Below, one piece after another: positions 10,516 through 22,639 of a stretch of DNA of 64,000 bases (position 1 is the first letter of the stretch; each line of letters begins with the position of its first letter). The DNA is from Ceratotherium simum simum (lineage: Eukaryota > Chordata > Mammalia > Perissodactyla > Rhinocerotidae). The translations under genes were made by a program, and so were the position numbers. The notes under the pieces were generated by a model. That model was not told where the DNA came from, ran no database searches, and worked only from the letters and a program-made list of their open reading frames with translations. Location of the stretch: positions 13,739,035 to 13,803,034 of the forward strand of contig NW_004454207.1 of assembly GCF_000283155.1 (NCBI RefSeq). The letters run 5' to 3'.

Positions 10516-12677
10516 TTTCTTGGATCCCGACTTGTCTTATCCAGGATTTGGATGTGGCCCTCTTGTCACTACTGCCAAATTCCAGGCTTAGGTGGGAGAT
10601 AATTATCAATTTATCAGCATTCTTTAGTGCTCTCTTAGGTTCATTGAGGGATGCAAAGACATCTGTCTGAGGTCTCTACCCCCCAGAAACTCACCAGCTT
10701 ATATATTCCAATATATATATTTTAATTTATCTGAAAATGATAAAACTCTAGATTAAACACTGCTGAGGACAAGTGCTTGAATTCTAAGAAGGTAGAGATT
10801 ATATAGCAAAGCATGACAATGTAAGAGAATACAGTTTAATCCACTATTGTGGAACATTCAACACACCTAGCTCCCCGGTAGAGCATGAGAGACAATGAGC
10901 TAAATAAAAAAAAAGCAAACCACAGTTTGTTACACATTCTTGAAGTACAGTGTCCCTGTTTTAGATTTATTACAGTATTATTCCATTATTGAGAGGAAAC
11001 TTAAATAATTTAAAACATTTGCTTACATGTGCAAGGACTTATTTTTTATGATAATGTATTGAGAAATGAGTCATAGTGATATTGATGATAATGAGTGGAA
11101 CTGAACTTGGTTCTGAAATCAATACGACATTGTTACTATAAAATGTACTGGAAAGGTAGCAACAAAAAAGAAGGGTTGAGAGGAGGATGAATTTCTTTGG
11201 GACTTTTGTTTTCTTTTGACAATGCCAAGTTGCATCCTTTGAGTTGCCCCTTAACCAGTATCCATAGGGAAAACTTTTTAATCAGTACATATTCATCGAC
11301 TTTAACAAATCTTTTCCCAAATTCTTCTCTCAGTAACCAGAGAGTACATTGTTAGTAGGGAGAACGTCCAAAATGACTGAAGCTACCTGGCCAGAGGACC
11401 CTGCCATATATTTGATAACTTAACCTTGCCCTGCTTTTTATTCCAAGATAACCAAAAGCCAAGCTCACATCCTGACCATATATTTGGAAGTCCAGATCCT
11501 ACCCACGTAATTTAGGCACCTGAATTATAGTGTTACATCTTACAGTCTTTGAATAAAAGGGATGTAAAAGTAGCTCTTGTAGGCACTGTTACCATTCCAT
11601 CCAAGGCTGGGAATTACCACATAGTCTGGAAGAGATCATCTTAATTTGGGGGACCAAGCTACTTGGCAGTAGTTGATATGGCTAATTCTTGAACCCGGCT
11701 TTTCAGATTGAATTGCCCAGGGTTGGAACTCACTAGATTTGGCTCATGGAATTCCAGATGCTCTGGTAATTACAGTGTAAGACTAAATTTTCTCTTCTCA
11801 TTTGTCTTTTTAAAATACTTTCATTCCTCATTTTGTCTCTTTCCACCCAGTATTTAGGGGTTATAACTTCTATGAGTAAAATTTAGTTTTAAAGGGAGGA
11901 AAATTTAGCTCCTGCTACTATGGTACTAGTTAATCATAAGTTCATAAAAAAGCTAACATACTGGGTCAGAGAGCCCACATTGAAATTTGATGCGTTTGGG
12001 GAAAATAAATTAAAAAGGTCTGGTAGAAAGCTTGCACTCTAGAGCTTTTTCTCTGTCGTCTGTCATCTGAGGCATAAACCTGTGCCCTCGTGTGTATCCA
12101 ACTGCAATGTATCTCTTCTATCTAAAGCCAGATAATTACAAGGTTCCATCATCCCTTGGCAGATTGAATAAAGGGTTACTTTAATTTCTTTTCTTAGGCT
12201 CTAGATGTATATTGTGTGCTGTAAAGATACTGTACACAGTTCTGTGGTAAGCCTGGTTATAATCATTGTATAAATTAATATCTCTGTCATGCTGATGATA
12301 ACCCAAGATTGGCACAAGATCACATAGCATGTGGTTATCTTTAGGATGCGGGATGACTGTGTTGATTTTGTTTATCATCATCTTCATTAGGAAGTATCAT
12401 GTACAAATCGAGTAGTAGAAACTCATCAGATGCTTCTGGCCCAACATGAGGGACATGTAGTCATCTAATAACCATCCAGTGAGAAGACCAATAATTCATT
12501 GTCATTATTTATGAGCAAAAGAGAAATATGTTGTAGAACAGTGATAAATGTAGTGGCAAGTAGAGAAAATTGCTTCTTTAGCTAAGGGACATTTTAGATC
12601 ACTGTTCTAATTAATCAGGGACTGCATTAGGAAAAGATTTGGGTTTCAAAAGGGAAGAAGAAGGCTTTGTGAGCAAG
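10516..12677. other. Unique sequence, nothing recognised
   Basis: More than 2 kb without a repeat family or gene that I can support. Open frames are all under 70 codons. Confidence 0.4.
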
Positions 12678-12700
12678 TTTTTTTTTTTTTTTTTTTTTTT
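12678..12700. repeat. Poly(T) run
   Basis: 23 consecutive T. It could be the reverse-complement tail of an unrecognised retrotransposon on the minus strand, but no body is evident beside it. Confidence 0.9.
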
Positions 12701-12909
12701 AATCAGAGATAGGAAGGAAGGGTTTGTTTAACAAGTTTCTGTAGTGGAGGCTTGGAAGATAAGGGCCAGGTTATTTAACAAGACCTGTGATGTTGAACTT
12801 GGAGGTAAAACAATACATTTTAAAGATATGACAAAGAACAATATCTCAACTGCCTTTTGGCCTTTTTACGTATAATTCAAGACCAGTTTAAAAAAATAAA
12901 GAAATTGCA

Positions 12910-13154
12910 GAGGCTGGCCCGGTGGTGTAGCGGTTAAGTGCGTGCACTCCTCTTCAGTGGCCTGAGGGTTCGCAGGTTCGGATCCAGGGCGCACACCAAT
13001 GCACCGCTTGTCAAGCCATGCTGTGGCGGCGTCCCATATAAAGTAGAGGAAGATGGGCACGGATGTTAGCCCAGGGCCAATCTTCCTCGGCAAAAAGAGG
13101 AGGATTGGCATCTGATGTTAGCTCAGGGCTAATCTTCCTCACACACACAAAAAT
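12910..13154 (+). mobile_element. ERE SINE, long-tail type, plus strand
   Basis: Head AGGCTGGCCCGGTGGTGTAG, A-box-like TGTAGCGGTTAAGTGC, B-box-like GGTTCGGATCC, then two AGGGCTAATCTTCCTC-type units and an ACACACA/AAAA tail. The 9-bp TSD GAAATTGCA lies at 12901-12909 and 13155-13163. Confidence 0.95.
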
Positions 13155-13385
13155 GAAATTGCAATAATTTCTTCATTTAAATAATTAGATAATTTTAAAT
13201 AATATTATGGAGAGCACTAAATATACTCAAGTGACATGTGAAAGAATAGAGAGGAGTTGCAAAGCACCCCATGGGTGCTCAATAAATACTAATTTATGGC
13301 GGTAAATGCAATCAAAATAATTTAAGGGCTGGTAAATGCAAGAGATGACAAAAGATTAATGTAATTCCCATTGTTTTTCTTCCAG

Positions 13386-13440
13386 AAGAGAAGGATGTGG
13401 GATGACAGGGCCACTGGCTTCAAGTCTGGAAATCAGTCAG
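13386..13440 (+). other. Exon-like segment with good splice signals
   Basis: A pyrimidine-rich tract (CCCATTGTTTTTCTTCCAG, ending 13385) with an ATTAAT branch-like motif about 20 bases before it precedes 55 bases. These are followed at once by GTAAGC at 13441 with CAG before the junction, a near-consensus donor. Two of the three frames are open through the 55 bases; the third has a stop. The segment lies between an ERE and an L1M block and matches no repeat I recognise. It could be a small coding exon, a non-coding RNA exon or chance. Confidence 0.35.
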
Positions 13441-13529
13441 GTAAGCATTGGTGAAGGGTACATTTTTAGTTCTGCTGAAGAAGGAGCAAGATGAAATAGT
13501 CTTATTATGTAGGCTAGACAATTTTAAAA

Positions 13530-14000
13530 GTTTTTTTTTTTTAAGGTTTGGCACCCAAATACATCTATTTTAAGTGTTCATTTTTGATGAATTTTGACAA
13601 ATATATACACTCATATATCCACCACCACAATCAAGATATGGAACATTTCCATGACCCAAAAACATTTCCTTGTCCTTTTTCCTAGTCAATCCCCTATCTA
13701 TCCCTGACCCCAGGCAACCACTTATTTACTTTCTGTCACTATAGCTCAGATTTGCCTTTTTAAAAAAAGAGTTTCACATAAATGCAACATACACTATGTA
13801 CTCTTCTGTATCTAGATTCTTTTGCTCAGCATAAAGTTTTTGAGATTTATCCATGTTGTTGCATATATCAGTAGTTTATTCCTTTTTATTGCTGAGTAGT
13901 GTTACATTGAATAGATATTACACAATTTATTTATCCTTTCAACTGTTGATGAACATTTGGGTTCTATAAGACTGTGATTAAATCTCCATTGTTTAGTGGG
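13530..14000 (-). mobile_element. L1M 3' part, minus strand
   Basis: Plus-strand text contains the antisense L1 landmarks CCACCACAATCAAGATATGG, TTTTATTGCTGAGTAGTGTT and TTGATGAACATTTGGGTT. These are the reverse complement of the region at and after the end of ORF2. Old and diverged. Confidence 0.85.
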
Positions 14001-15768
14001 CCTGTGTCTCTGGGCTGTGAACTTCATAAATTTTTCTCCAGTGGTATAGCTTTTATAAAAAATTATCTCTTAGCTGAGACAGGAATGCTATAAAGGGCTG
14101 ACGTAGGAGAAATGTCCTTCCCCCAGTTGTGGTAAAGCTTGGAAAAGTCTTTTCCTCTGGAGAGTAGGCCTTCATTATAGAGAAGCCTCTGGGCATGTTT
14201 CACAGTGATTACTCTTCCTTTCCTCCTGCCAGAGCCATAAGTGGATCTTTCTTGGATCTTAACTTTAAGAACTTGGTTGGGGTCCCCTTAAGACTTGGCT
14301 TCCAGAAATTTCTTACTCTAACACTAGTCCGTGCTCAGTCTCCAACAATTTGTCCAAACTGCCATTAAGTATTCCTACCATTTTGGCTCCCATGGCTTCT
14401 GCTTCAGATAAGCAGATCTTGGCTTTGCCTCTCTGAATGCATCTGTCTCTCCAGATTTCAAGGTGGTGGTTTGCCTTGTGATTGGTCCAAGAGAAGTCTT
14501 GATTTTCAATTTGTCCGGCTTATTCTTGTTGTAAGGACAGGTGTGACAACTTCTAAGTTCTTTACATGTTGGAGCTAAAACCAGAGGTCTTCCTCATCTT
14601 CATTTTTTGGAAGATATTTTCACTGAGTATAAAATTCTAGGTTAGCAGTTATTTTTCTTTCAGTGCTTTAAAGATGTCATTCCATTGTCTTTAGGCGTGA
14701 TGGTTTCTAACAAGAAATCTGTAATGATTCTTATTCTTGTTCCTCTATCTGTAATGCACTTTTCCCCACCCTCCACTGGCTGCATTTAATATTTTCTCTT
14801 TTTAATAATTTGATTATGATATGCCTTCTTGTGGTCTTCTTTTGTTTATCTTCCTTGGGATTTGTTGATATTCTTGGTTCTGTGAGTTTATAGATTACAT
14901 AATTTTGGAAAATTTTCAGGCATTGTTTCTTCAAATAATTTTTCTATTCCTCCCTCTATCTATTCTCTTTCTGGGACTTCAATTAGCATGTTATACCACT
15001 TAATATCATTCCATAGTCATTGAGTTTTTGTTCATTTTTTTCTAAGATTTTTTTCTGCTTGTGTTTCAGTCTGGATAGTTTTTATTGCTATGGATTCAAG
15101 TTTACTAATCTCTTCTTCTGCAGTATCTAATCTGCTGTTAATCTAATTCAGTGAATTTCTTATTTCACATATTGTGTTTTTCTTTTCTATAAATTTTATT
15201 TGGCTTTTATTTATATTTTCTTATTCTCTCCTCATTATGTTCATGTTTTTCTTTAACTATCTGAGCATATTGATCATATTTTCCTTTGCAATTTTTATGT
15301 ACTTGTTTGTTAATCCCACCACTCTGTCATGTTTTGGTTTCTTTCTATTAACTGATTTTTTTTTCCTGGTTATGTGTCAAATTTTCCTGCTTCTTCACAG
15401 ATAGATCTAGTTTTTTTTTATTGGATGCTGGAGAGTGTGAAGTTTACGTTGTTGAGTGTTGTATTCCTTTAAAGACTGTTGGGCTTTGTTCCACAGTTAG
15501 TTCACTTGTGGATCAGTTTTACCATTCCAAAGCTTGTTTGTAAGCTTTTTAAAGGGCAGATCTAGATGCTGATTTAGCCTAACTTCTGAGGAATAACCCT
15601 TCTGATATCTCTGCTGAATCATCCTTGTATTCTCTGAAATCTGTTTACTTTGGCTGGTGGGAGCACTAATGATTCCTAACCCCATGTGAGTTCTAGGAAT
15701 TTTTGTCTCACTGCTATCTGATAATTCCTTATAACCAGAAGCAATGAATTCAGTGTATAGAAAGGAGA
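14001..15768 (-). mobile_element. HAL1/L1M block, minus strand
   Basis: Continues in the same orientation. TCACTGAGTATAAAATTCTAG near 14620, TTTCTTCAAATAATTTTTC near 14930 and GGACTTCAATTAGCATG near 14975 correspond to the antisense of the HAL1 3' region and its ORF1-like part. The part from about 15450 resembles the antisense 5' portion. No frame survives. HAL1 ('half-L1') elements carry only an ORF1-type gene. Whether 14001-14580 belongs to HAL1 or to the adjoining L1M is uncertain. Confidence 0.72.
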
Positions 15769-15780
15769 GTTGGGGGGTGA

Positions 15781-15782
<2 letters not shown>

Positions 15783-15822
<40 letters not shown>

Positions 15823-15849
15823 GGAGAGAGAGAGAAAGAGAGAGAGAGA
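15783..15849. repeat. (GA)n microsatellite, imperfect
   Basis: About 67 bases of GA dinucleotides with GGGAGA and AAAGAG interruptions. Polypurine on the plus strand, able in principle to form triplex DNA. Confidence 0.93.
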
Positions 15850-16197
15850 TACTACTAAATAGAGCAGGAACTAGGGTATGAAGGTAATTTGTATTTGCCT
15901 GGCTTGGAAACTCTTTTGTCCCCCTTTTGGCTCTAAGAGGGCTCCAGTAAGTATAGGCACAATCCTTGCTTCCTCACTTCACACTTTTTCTTAATTGTGA
16001 GTAGATGAACCTGGGGCTACCTCCAATCAGGAGGGCTAAATCTGTATCTAGCTTTTGTCCTCTGAAGCTTACCCTGATATAGCCAGTAAACCAGGAAGTT
16101 AGACATGGTTGTTTCAATTTAATGAGGCCTAGACAGAAGATTCTTAGATTCTTAATCTCCTGCCCTACTGTAAAGAGAGGTGGCAATGTTGTTGATT

Positions 16198-16360
16198 GGA
16201 AAAAGCACTAAACTAGGTAGAGGCCTCCAGATGTCAGGGTTCTAGAACTGGCTCTTTTATTCTTTGTGGGAATGAAAACTCACTTGATCCCTCTAGTTGT
16301 TATTGGGTTAGATGATCTTCAGTCCCTTTCATCTCAGATAGCCTATGATTGTAATATGGA
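16198..16360 (+). mobile_element. MIR3-like SINE, plus strand
   Basis: AAAAGCACTAAACTAGGTAG, a later GGTTAGATGATCTTCAGTCC and a CTATGATTGTAA end follow the order of MIR3-type elements (GAGCACTGGACTAGG ... AGATGATCTC ... CTATGATT). Diverged. Confidence 0.55.
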
Positions 16361-19300
16361 ACAGAGGTCAGATTTCTGGTATCCTCAGTGACCCCAAATT
16401 GGAAGGCAATAAGAAAATCTTCTGGGCAGTATGAATCAAGTAGAAGACTATAATTCCTCTTTTTCTTTATCTGCCAGTGAACTCGAGTACAAATTGGCTT
16501 CTCTGTGCTATAAACTGTAGTGTAGTCTCCCGTGGGTGGTATATATGCATCCTGAATTGCTCCTTGGGGTTTATCCATCAATTCTAATTTATATTTCACC
16601 TAGTCTCATTACTATGTTTCTGTCTTTCTCAATTTTATTTTTTGTCTTGCTTTGCTGTATGGATTCCTGTATATTATTTCAAAATTTTTGTAGAACATGG
16701 TGCTGGTGGTGAGAAATTTAAAAATCCTTAAATGAGGAAACAAATAAATAATGAAAACAGATGAAATAATATCACAATAAACACCTGACACTTATTTAGA
16801 TATTTGTGTATTTAAATATGCAATTCTCAACAAGTTTTTTATGTGTTTTTCTCTGAAGAGAGCAAGTGAACAGCCTAAACTAGAAGAGGAATGGAAGGCT
16901 GATAGAGATAGGAAAAAATGGCAGCAGCAAGAGGTGACCATTTATTTTCCATATTAGAGGGAGAAGACAAATCCCAAAGGTGATAGAAAACTGCCTTGTG
17001 TTTTATAGCACATCACATAAGTTGGTATTCAGAATGAAGATATCTCATCATCCAGACTAGAGTAAATAGTTTTCACTAATGTTTTACTTGAGAAGGCAGG
17101 GGAAAAGTGCCTTTTTTATTTGGGATTGAAATAGCCAAAAAGCTTTGATTACTTTTACTGTGATGTGAGTTCACTTCTCACCAAAAACATGGAAAATATG
17201 TTCTCTTGATTTGCTTGGCAGATGCATTTCTAAGGCAACTGGTAGGTTATAGTAACAGAAATACCTTTAATGATCCACTGCCTTCAGAGTCCTCAAAGAA
17301 TGTATTCTGATGTCACAGGTCCTGGAGGAAGGATTTTTCATAGCACCCTTGCTGATGTTTGAGGTATGCTCTTCTCATCTGTTCTCTTGATGTGGTATGC
17401 ATGGGTTTTCTGCCCTTCAGCATGGCTCAGATATTTGATCGTGGCCCTTCTCTCTCCTTGGATTTGACAGACTATTATCAGACTGAGACTAAGTTACCTT
17501 CCTGTCTGATGATTCTGCTCTCCCCAGCATCCACAGCTCTGTGCTGTAATGTGCTAGATTAGAGACCCTCATTGTTGGGCACAGATTATCATCATCTATG
17601 TACCTAGAGACTCCATCAGAAGCTGAGTCTTTGGGTCACCTCTCAAAATGATACCTCTACTCTGAGGGCTTACTTGAGATGAGAATCCTTTTGTTCCAAG
17701 AAAGTCGTTGTTCTGTCCTTGGTTCAAAGACATTAGCTCTAACACTTTACACAATTAGGATGACCTATGCCTTATCTCAGTCGTAAGATTCTATCAGCCT
17801 TTCTTAAGAGAAGGAGGAATACTCCCAGGATGGGAACTCCATCCTGCTCAAATATTTATAAAAATTAAACTCTTTTTAAAAAAAATGTAACTCTTAAACT
17901 CTACTTGCATTATTCTAATCTGAGTGCCTCATCTCTGGCCCTTGACTGAGATAAAACCCAAAAACAGTGGATTAGTGTTTTCTTTGGATTTAACTTAATG
18001 AGTGTTTGGATTCTGAAATCTGTTATAGATTCATTCTTTTGTGTCTCAAACTTGAGCCCTTGGGTGATTTTTCCTCTTTGAATTTATTAATCCTAATGCC
18101 TGCCAGGAATAGTGAAATTATATCTATTTTGTTGTGAGAAAAGAAATGATAAAACAGTAAGTATTACATTATATGTTCTGCTCATATAATGGGATCTTTT
18201 GGGTAATCACATTCTGGTTTATGTGGAGTTATTTAGCATATAGGTAATCATTTTATTTGAAAAATCAGAATGTACATTTCATAGCATAATATAAATATTT
18301 CAAAACAAAGCTAAGTCAATATAATTTTCCCATATAATTTAGAAGGCACTTTAGGATGTTTTTCATTAGCTAAGGGTATTTTAGACATTATTTATCATGC
18401 TATTCTTGCAGTAGTTATACCTTCTGGTTAAGAGATTTGGAGGAATACTGTAACCTTTTTAATAAACAAAATGTCTTCTGACATTGTTTTGGTTGAAATA
18501 CCTTTCTGGGTAGATATATGAGAAATAGGGAGAAAAGAATGCACTCAGCTGGCGTTTGGGGAAGAAATCGTTTTCCTTTTCCTTTCTCTGTGGGCAAGGA
18601 ACATGAGATAAAAATAATAAGAATAAGGTCCTTAGGTATTGAGAATTTATTAGAATCAGAGCACTTACTAATTCAGAGCAAATGAGATCTATAGATCGTT
18701 AATTGCAGCTTGGTGTCTTTTATAAGAATGCCTCATGTAGTGAGCACATTGTCCCTTCACTAAATGAGTAGTGATTATCAGGGAGATTACTGTGATTTAT
18801 AAGCTCATTTTCTTCATTTTACTTCACATGTGCCAGACACTGACTCATACAATAGAAAAACAAAACAAGCCTGATTTTTAGAAATTAAATGCTTTATTGA
18901 TTATTGTTGTTCACACCAGAAAGTTATAATGTATGAGATGATTGAGTATATCATATAAATTTTTTTTTAAAAAAATTACTTTACTTCAAGCTTTAGATGA
19001 TAAACTCTGATTTTAGTATACTACATTCCTGCCACAATCTAAAGAGTGCTACCCAAATGGAGTAAAATAATATTATTTACACTTATGGCGGGAGAAATTA
19101 TTTTCTTGGAAAAAGAGTCTACTTTATCCTGAAATGTGCCCTTTTCAGATAAGTGTGACTTCTACAGTAACATGCAGAATTTTCTATCTTTAATCTTTAT
19201 GGAGAAAAAGAGCCAGATACCAGTGACAAGTGATCAGGGAGTTTGATCTACAAGCAATGTGCTACTCCTTGTTTTTCAATAAATGGTTTTTGGTAGCTTC

Positions 19301-19385
19301 AGATATCGAAAGAATTGATTAGATCCTTAAGTTATTTATACATGCAAAGTTAAGTGGAGAATTTACACAATTATTCTGATTATTG
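16361..19385. other. Unique sequence, nothing recognised
   Basis: About 3 kb with no repeat family or gene that I can support. Longest frames are 60-70 codons. A minus-strand 99-codon frame at 16300-16599 straddles the MIR3-like element and has no recognisable motif. Confidence 0.4.
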
Positions 19386-19625
19386 AGAGGCAGTAAAACG
19401 TGGTGATAAGAGCTTGGGCTCAGCAGCTAGACTGCCTGGATTCAGATCACAGCTCTGCCAGAGTGATCTTAGGGAATTTACTTAACCTCTCTGTGCTTGG
19501 TTTCTTCAACTATAATATAGGGATGTTTATATCACCTAGGTCATAGGATTAAATGAGTTAATACACATAAATCAAACAGAGCCAAACACATAATAAGCAA
19601 TGAATATGTGCTAGCTATTACTATC
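19386..19625 (+). mobile_element. MIR SINE, nearly full length, plus strand
   Basis: GAGAGGCAGTAAAACGTGG, CTGCCTGGATTCAGATCAC, TTACTTAACCTCTCTGTGC and GGATTAAATGAGTTAATAC are all present in MIR order. Confidence 0.9.
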
Positions 19626-19764
19626 ATTTAGACAAAAGAAATATATGTACAGATTCATGGGCTGATTTTTGTTGATCAAGAAGTAAATTACTCTGGGAAT
19701 TTCAACATTTTGAAAAACATTTTGAAGCAATCTGTTAATTTATATATAATGGTGTAGTGAGGGG

Positions 19765-20225
19765 AAATGTGATATAGCGAGAAAAGAATCCACCATTTTT
19801 GAAGAAACCTTATAGACTTTGAAGTCAGACAAACAAGGGTTCACATTCTAGCTCTGTTCCTTTATTTTTCCCCCCTCTTTCTCCCCAAAGCCCCAGTAGA
19901 TAGTTGTATGCCATAGCTGCATATCCTTCTAGTTGCTGTATGTGGGACGCCGCCTCAGCATGGCCAGACAAGCGGTGCGTCAGTGTGCACCCGGGATCCG
20001 AACCCAGGTTCCAGTAGCAGAGGGTGCGCACTTAACCGGTAAGCCACGGGGCCGGCCCCCTAGCTCTGTTCCTTGCTGGTGTGTGAACTTGAGAACATTA
20101 TTTAACTGTATAAGTCCTCATTTTCCCCATCTGTTAAATGGGGGCAATGCTACCTTGCAATGTTGTGAAGATTTCCAATAATAAATATAGAGTTCTTAGT
20201 GTAATGCTGGCACATAATAAGAACC
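19765..20225 (+). mobile_element. MIR SINE split by an ERE, plus strand
   Basis: The head half (GACTTTGAAGTCAGACAAAC, TCTAGCTCTGTTCC) lies at 19765-19862. The core and tail (CCCCATCTGTTAAATGGGGGC, GTAATGCTGGCACATAATAAG) lie at 20075-20225. The two halves join once the ERE and one copy of its TSD are removed, so the MIR was present first. Confidence 0.9.
19863..20059 (-). mobile_element. ERE SINE, short-tail type, minus strand, inside a MIR
   Basis: Reads from a T-rich tail through CCCCAGTAGATAGTTGTATG to the head, which ends TAACCGGTAAGCCACGGGGC. The 15-bp TSD CTAGCTCTGTTCCTT at 19848-19862 and 20060-20074 duplicates MIR sequence. The antisense B box (GGATCCGAACCC) is intact. Confidence 0.96.
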
Positions 20226-20809
20226 AGACAGTAATTTAGCGGCTCTCTTCCACCAGCTTAGTAGCTGGAATCCCATCTCTTCCAAATATCTCTCTCAGGG
20301 TCAAAGTGAGGGAAGGGAGCTGGGGGAAAGTCAATCCACTGGTTTTGAGTTTTTTTCTTTTTTTTTAAAGTGAGGAATACTTGTCATATATGAGTGTCAG
20401 AAGGCATTCCATAGGTAGACCCAGTGAGCCATCTCAGCAGGATTTTAGAGACAGTTCTTAGTAGAATCACCCAATGTGTGGGGGCAGGCACTGGAGTACA
20501 AATCCAGGTTCCCATGATGTGGAGCTGTTTAGCCAGGATGGAGCATAGTGTTCTAAGAGAATATCAGGAGGGAAGAAAATATAAGTCATGTGTCTCCCAA
20601 GGAGCGAGGGTCCCACAGAGGTCAACACTGGGCAAAGTCAGAGATTTGCGTAGGTAGGAGACGTTGCTGACTTATATCAGTAGGAATGGAGGCTTAGCCC
20701 CAGGGCTGGCATAAAGATTTGGAAGGGCAGCAAGACAAGTTCCAATTTCAGATGTTCCAATACACTGCTGAGATTATCAAAGAAAAATCAACAGGAAAGA
20801 TATAAGTGA
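20226..20809. other. Unique sequence, nothing recognised
   Basis: No repeat or gene recognised; one 77-codon frame without motifs. Confidence 0.4.
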
Positions 20810-21255
20810 TGGCAATTAACATTTATCCGGCATCTACTATATGCCATACACCGTGTTACATTTTCTATATGGTAGGTATTTTTATTCTGCATTTTTTTTT
20901 TTTTGCTGAGAAGATTCTCCCTGAGCTAACATGTTGCCAATCTTCTTCTTTTTGCTTGAGAAAGATTTGCCCTGAGCTAACATCTGTGCCAGTCTTCCTC
21001 TATTTTGTATGTGGGTCACCACCACAGCATGGCTGCCCACAAGCGGTGTAGGTCTGTGCCCAGGAACTGAACAGGGCCACTGAAGTGGAGTGTGCCACAC
21101 TTAACCACTAGACCCCGGGGCTGGCCCCTTTTTATTCTGCATATTTAAGATAATAAAACTGGGGTTTGGAGAAACTAAGAAACTTGCCCAAAGTTACAGA
21201 GCTAGCAGGTGGTGGAGCTGAGATCCAAACCAAGATCTGTCTTGTTTGGCATCTA
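20810..21255 (-). mobile_element. MIR SINE split by an ERE, minus strand
   Basis: ATCTACTATATGCCATACACC up to 20892, and ATAATAAAACTGGGG ... AACTTGCCCAAAGTTACAGAG from 21143, form one minus-strand MIR interrupted by the ERE at 20893-21128. Confidence 0.87.
20893..21128 (-). mobile_element. ERE SINE, long-tail type, minus strand, inside a MIR
   Basis: Starts with a T run, then CCCTGAGCTAACATG and a second CCCTGAGCTAACATCTG, and ends with the head ACCCCGGGGCTGGCCC. The 14-bp TSD TTTTTATTCTGCAT lies at 20879-20892 and 21129-21142. Confidence 0.95.
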
Positions 21256-22639
21256 GATTCCCAGGGATTCTGGAACTAGAGAACAAGGCACGGACCTAGC
21301 TGCTAGATCAAGGATACTGGTAAAAACTTGATCTCGAGAAAATGGAAGAAACCCACAGATCATAATTAGGCACACTGTAAGACAAAGCCTGAGGTGTAGT
21401 GTGACTTGATCCTGAGTCATGGTGATACACTATAACATCTTATATTTCTGAAGACTAATGTCAGGATTTATCTCAAAGCCTGGGGACGGATGAGCCTTAA
21501 GGAGAGGGCAAGTGATCTCAGTGACAGGAGGAGGGCTTTAGGGAAGCAACCTTACTATTCATTCCCGTGAATGAATAGTACTTTATTGGTCCACTGCAGT
21601 ACTTTAAATGGTCCCCTGGAGTCTGCAAAGTGCGAAGCATTAATGCACAGCTTTAAGTGCTTTTGCTGTCTAATTTGTTATCACGGAGTGACCAAGTAAT
21701 ACTTATGGTGAGCAACAGGGATCCTTAAGTTAGAGGTATAGAGGTGTATTGGCAGTGTTTTATGTGGAAATTCTGTTCTCTGAATTTCATTAAAATAAAT
21801 CGTAGCCTGAACATCCTGCTTCTAAGGGAGCTAGGAAAACGAAGAGGAATAATGTCATCAAGTTGGAAACAGGGTGAAAACAGAGATGTCTCTATCACCG
21901 AGTTGTGCCAAAAAGTTTCATATTTAACCACTTTCTTTTAGGACCACTGGCCAGAAACTATATCTTAGATATTTAAATTACTATATGAAGGTTAGACTTT
22001 TGAGGCTAGTAAAGTCAGGATTTGATTCCATCAAACTGATTACTCTTTACACCTGCCTCAAAGGCAAAGCATTTTATATCACACTCAATTATTTGATTTC
22101 TAAATTTTTTATGTGTATCAGAGGCTTTGTTTATTATCAGGGGAAATGGGAAAGAGTTTGGGACCAATTGCATATTCTCTTTAATCATGCAGTAAGTTGC
22201 CTGTTTGGTTAAAAAAAATCCCTCTTATCTACTCTGGGAAGGCTTGCTTGAACCCAGAAACATCCTTACATCAGGCAAGTGTCTCATTGGATTGTCAAAA
22301 CTTGTGAGCAAGGATATAGTTAAATTGAAATTTTAAATATTCCAGGGACATATTAATCTTTTTTCTAGATTGTGAAACAGTGAGACTTTTTGAAATGGAA
22401 GATTTGCTCATTTGTCACCCCCTTCAAACTTTTGTTTCCAAAATCTTTCAAGTGTCTCATTGAGTTGGAGCAGCCATACATATCCAGCTCCATATAAAAC
22501 CTTAGAATATTTTTTTAAATGCTTAGGATCACCTTAAATCAAACAAAACAAACATACAATTGTTTTAATTTAAAATTTTTTCTTCCTTCTTTTCAGGATC
22601 TGTCCACATGCGTACATGATCTTTACATTTTAACTGGTT
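21256..22639. other. Unique sequence; short hairpin at 21553-21580
   Basis: No repeat family or gene recognised. Contains a perfect inverted repeat: 12-bp arms 21553-21564 and 21569-21580 around the loop CCGT. Confidence 0.45.
21553..21580. repeat. Perfect 12-bp stem, 4-base loop inverted repeat
   Basis: Left arm TACTATTCATTC, loop CCGT, right arm its exact reverse complement. No T run follows and nothing nearby suggests an RNA gene. Confidence 0.85.
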
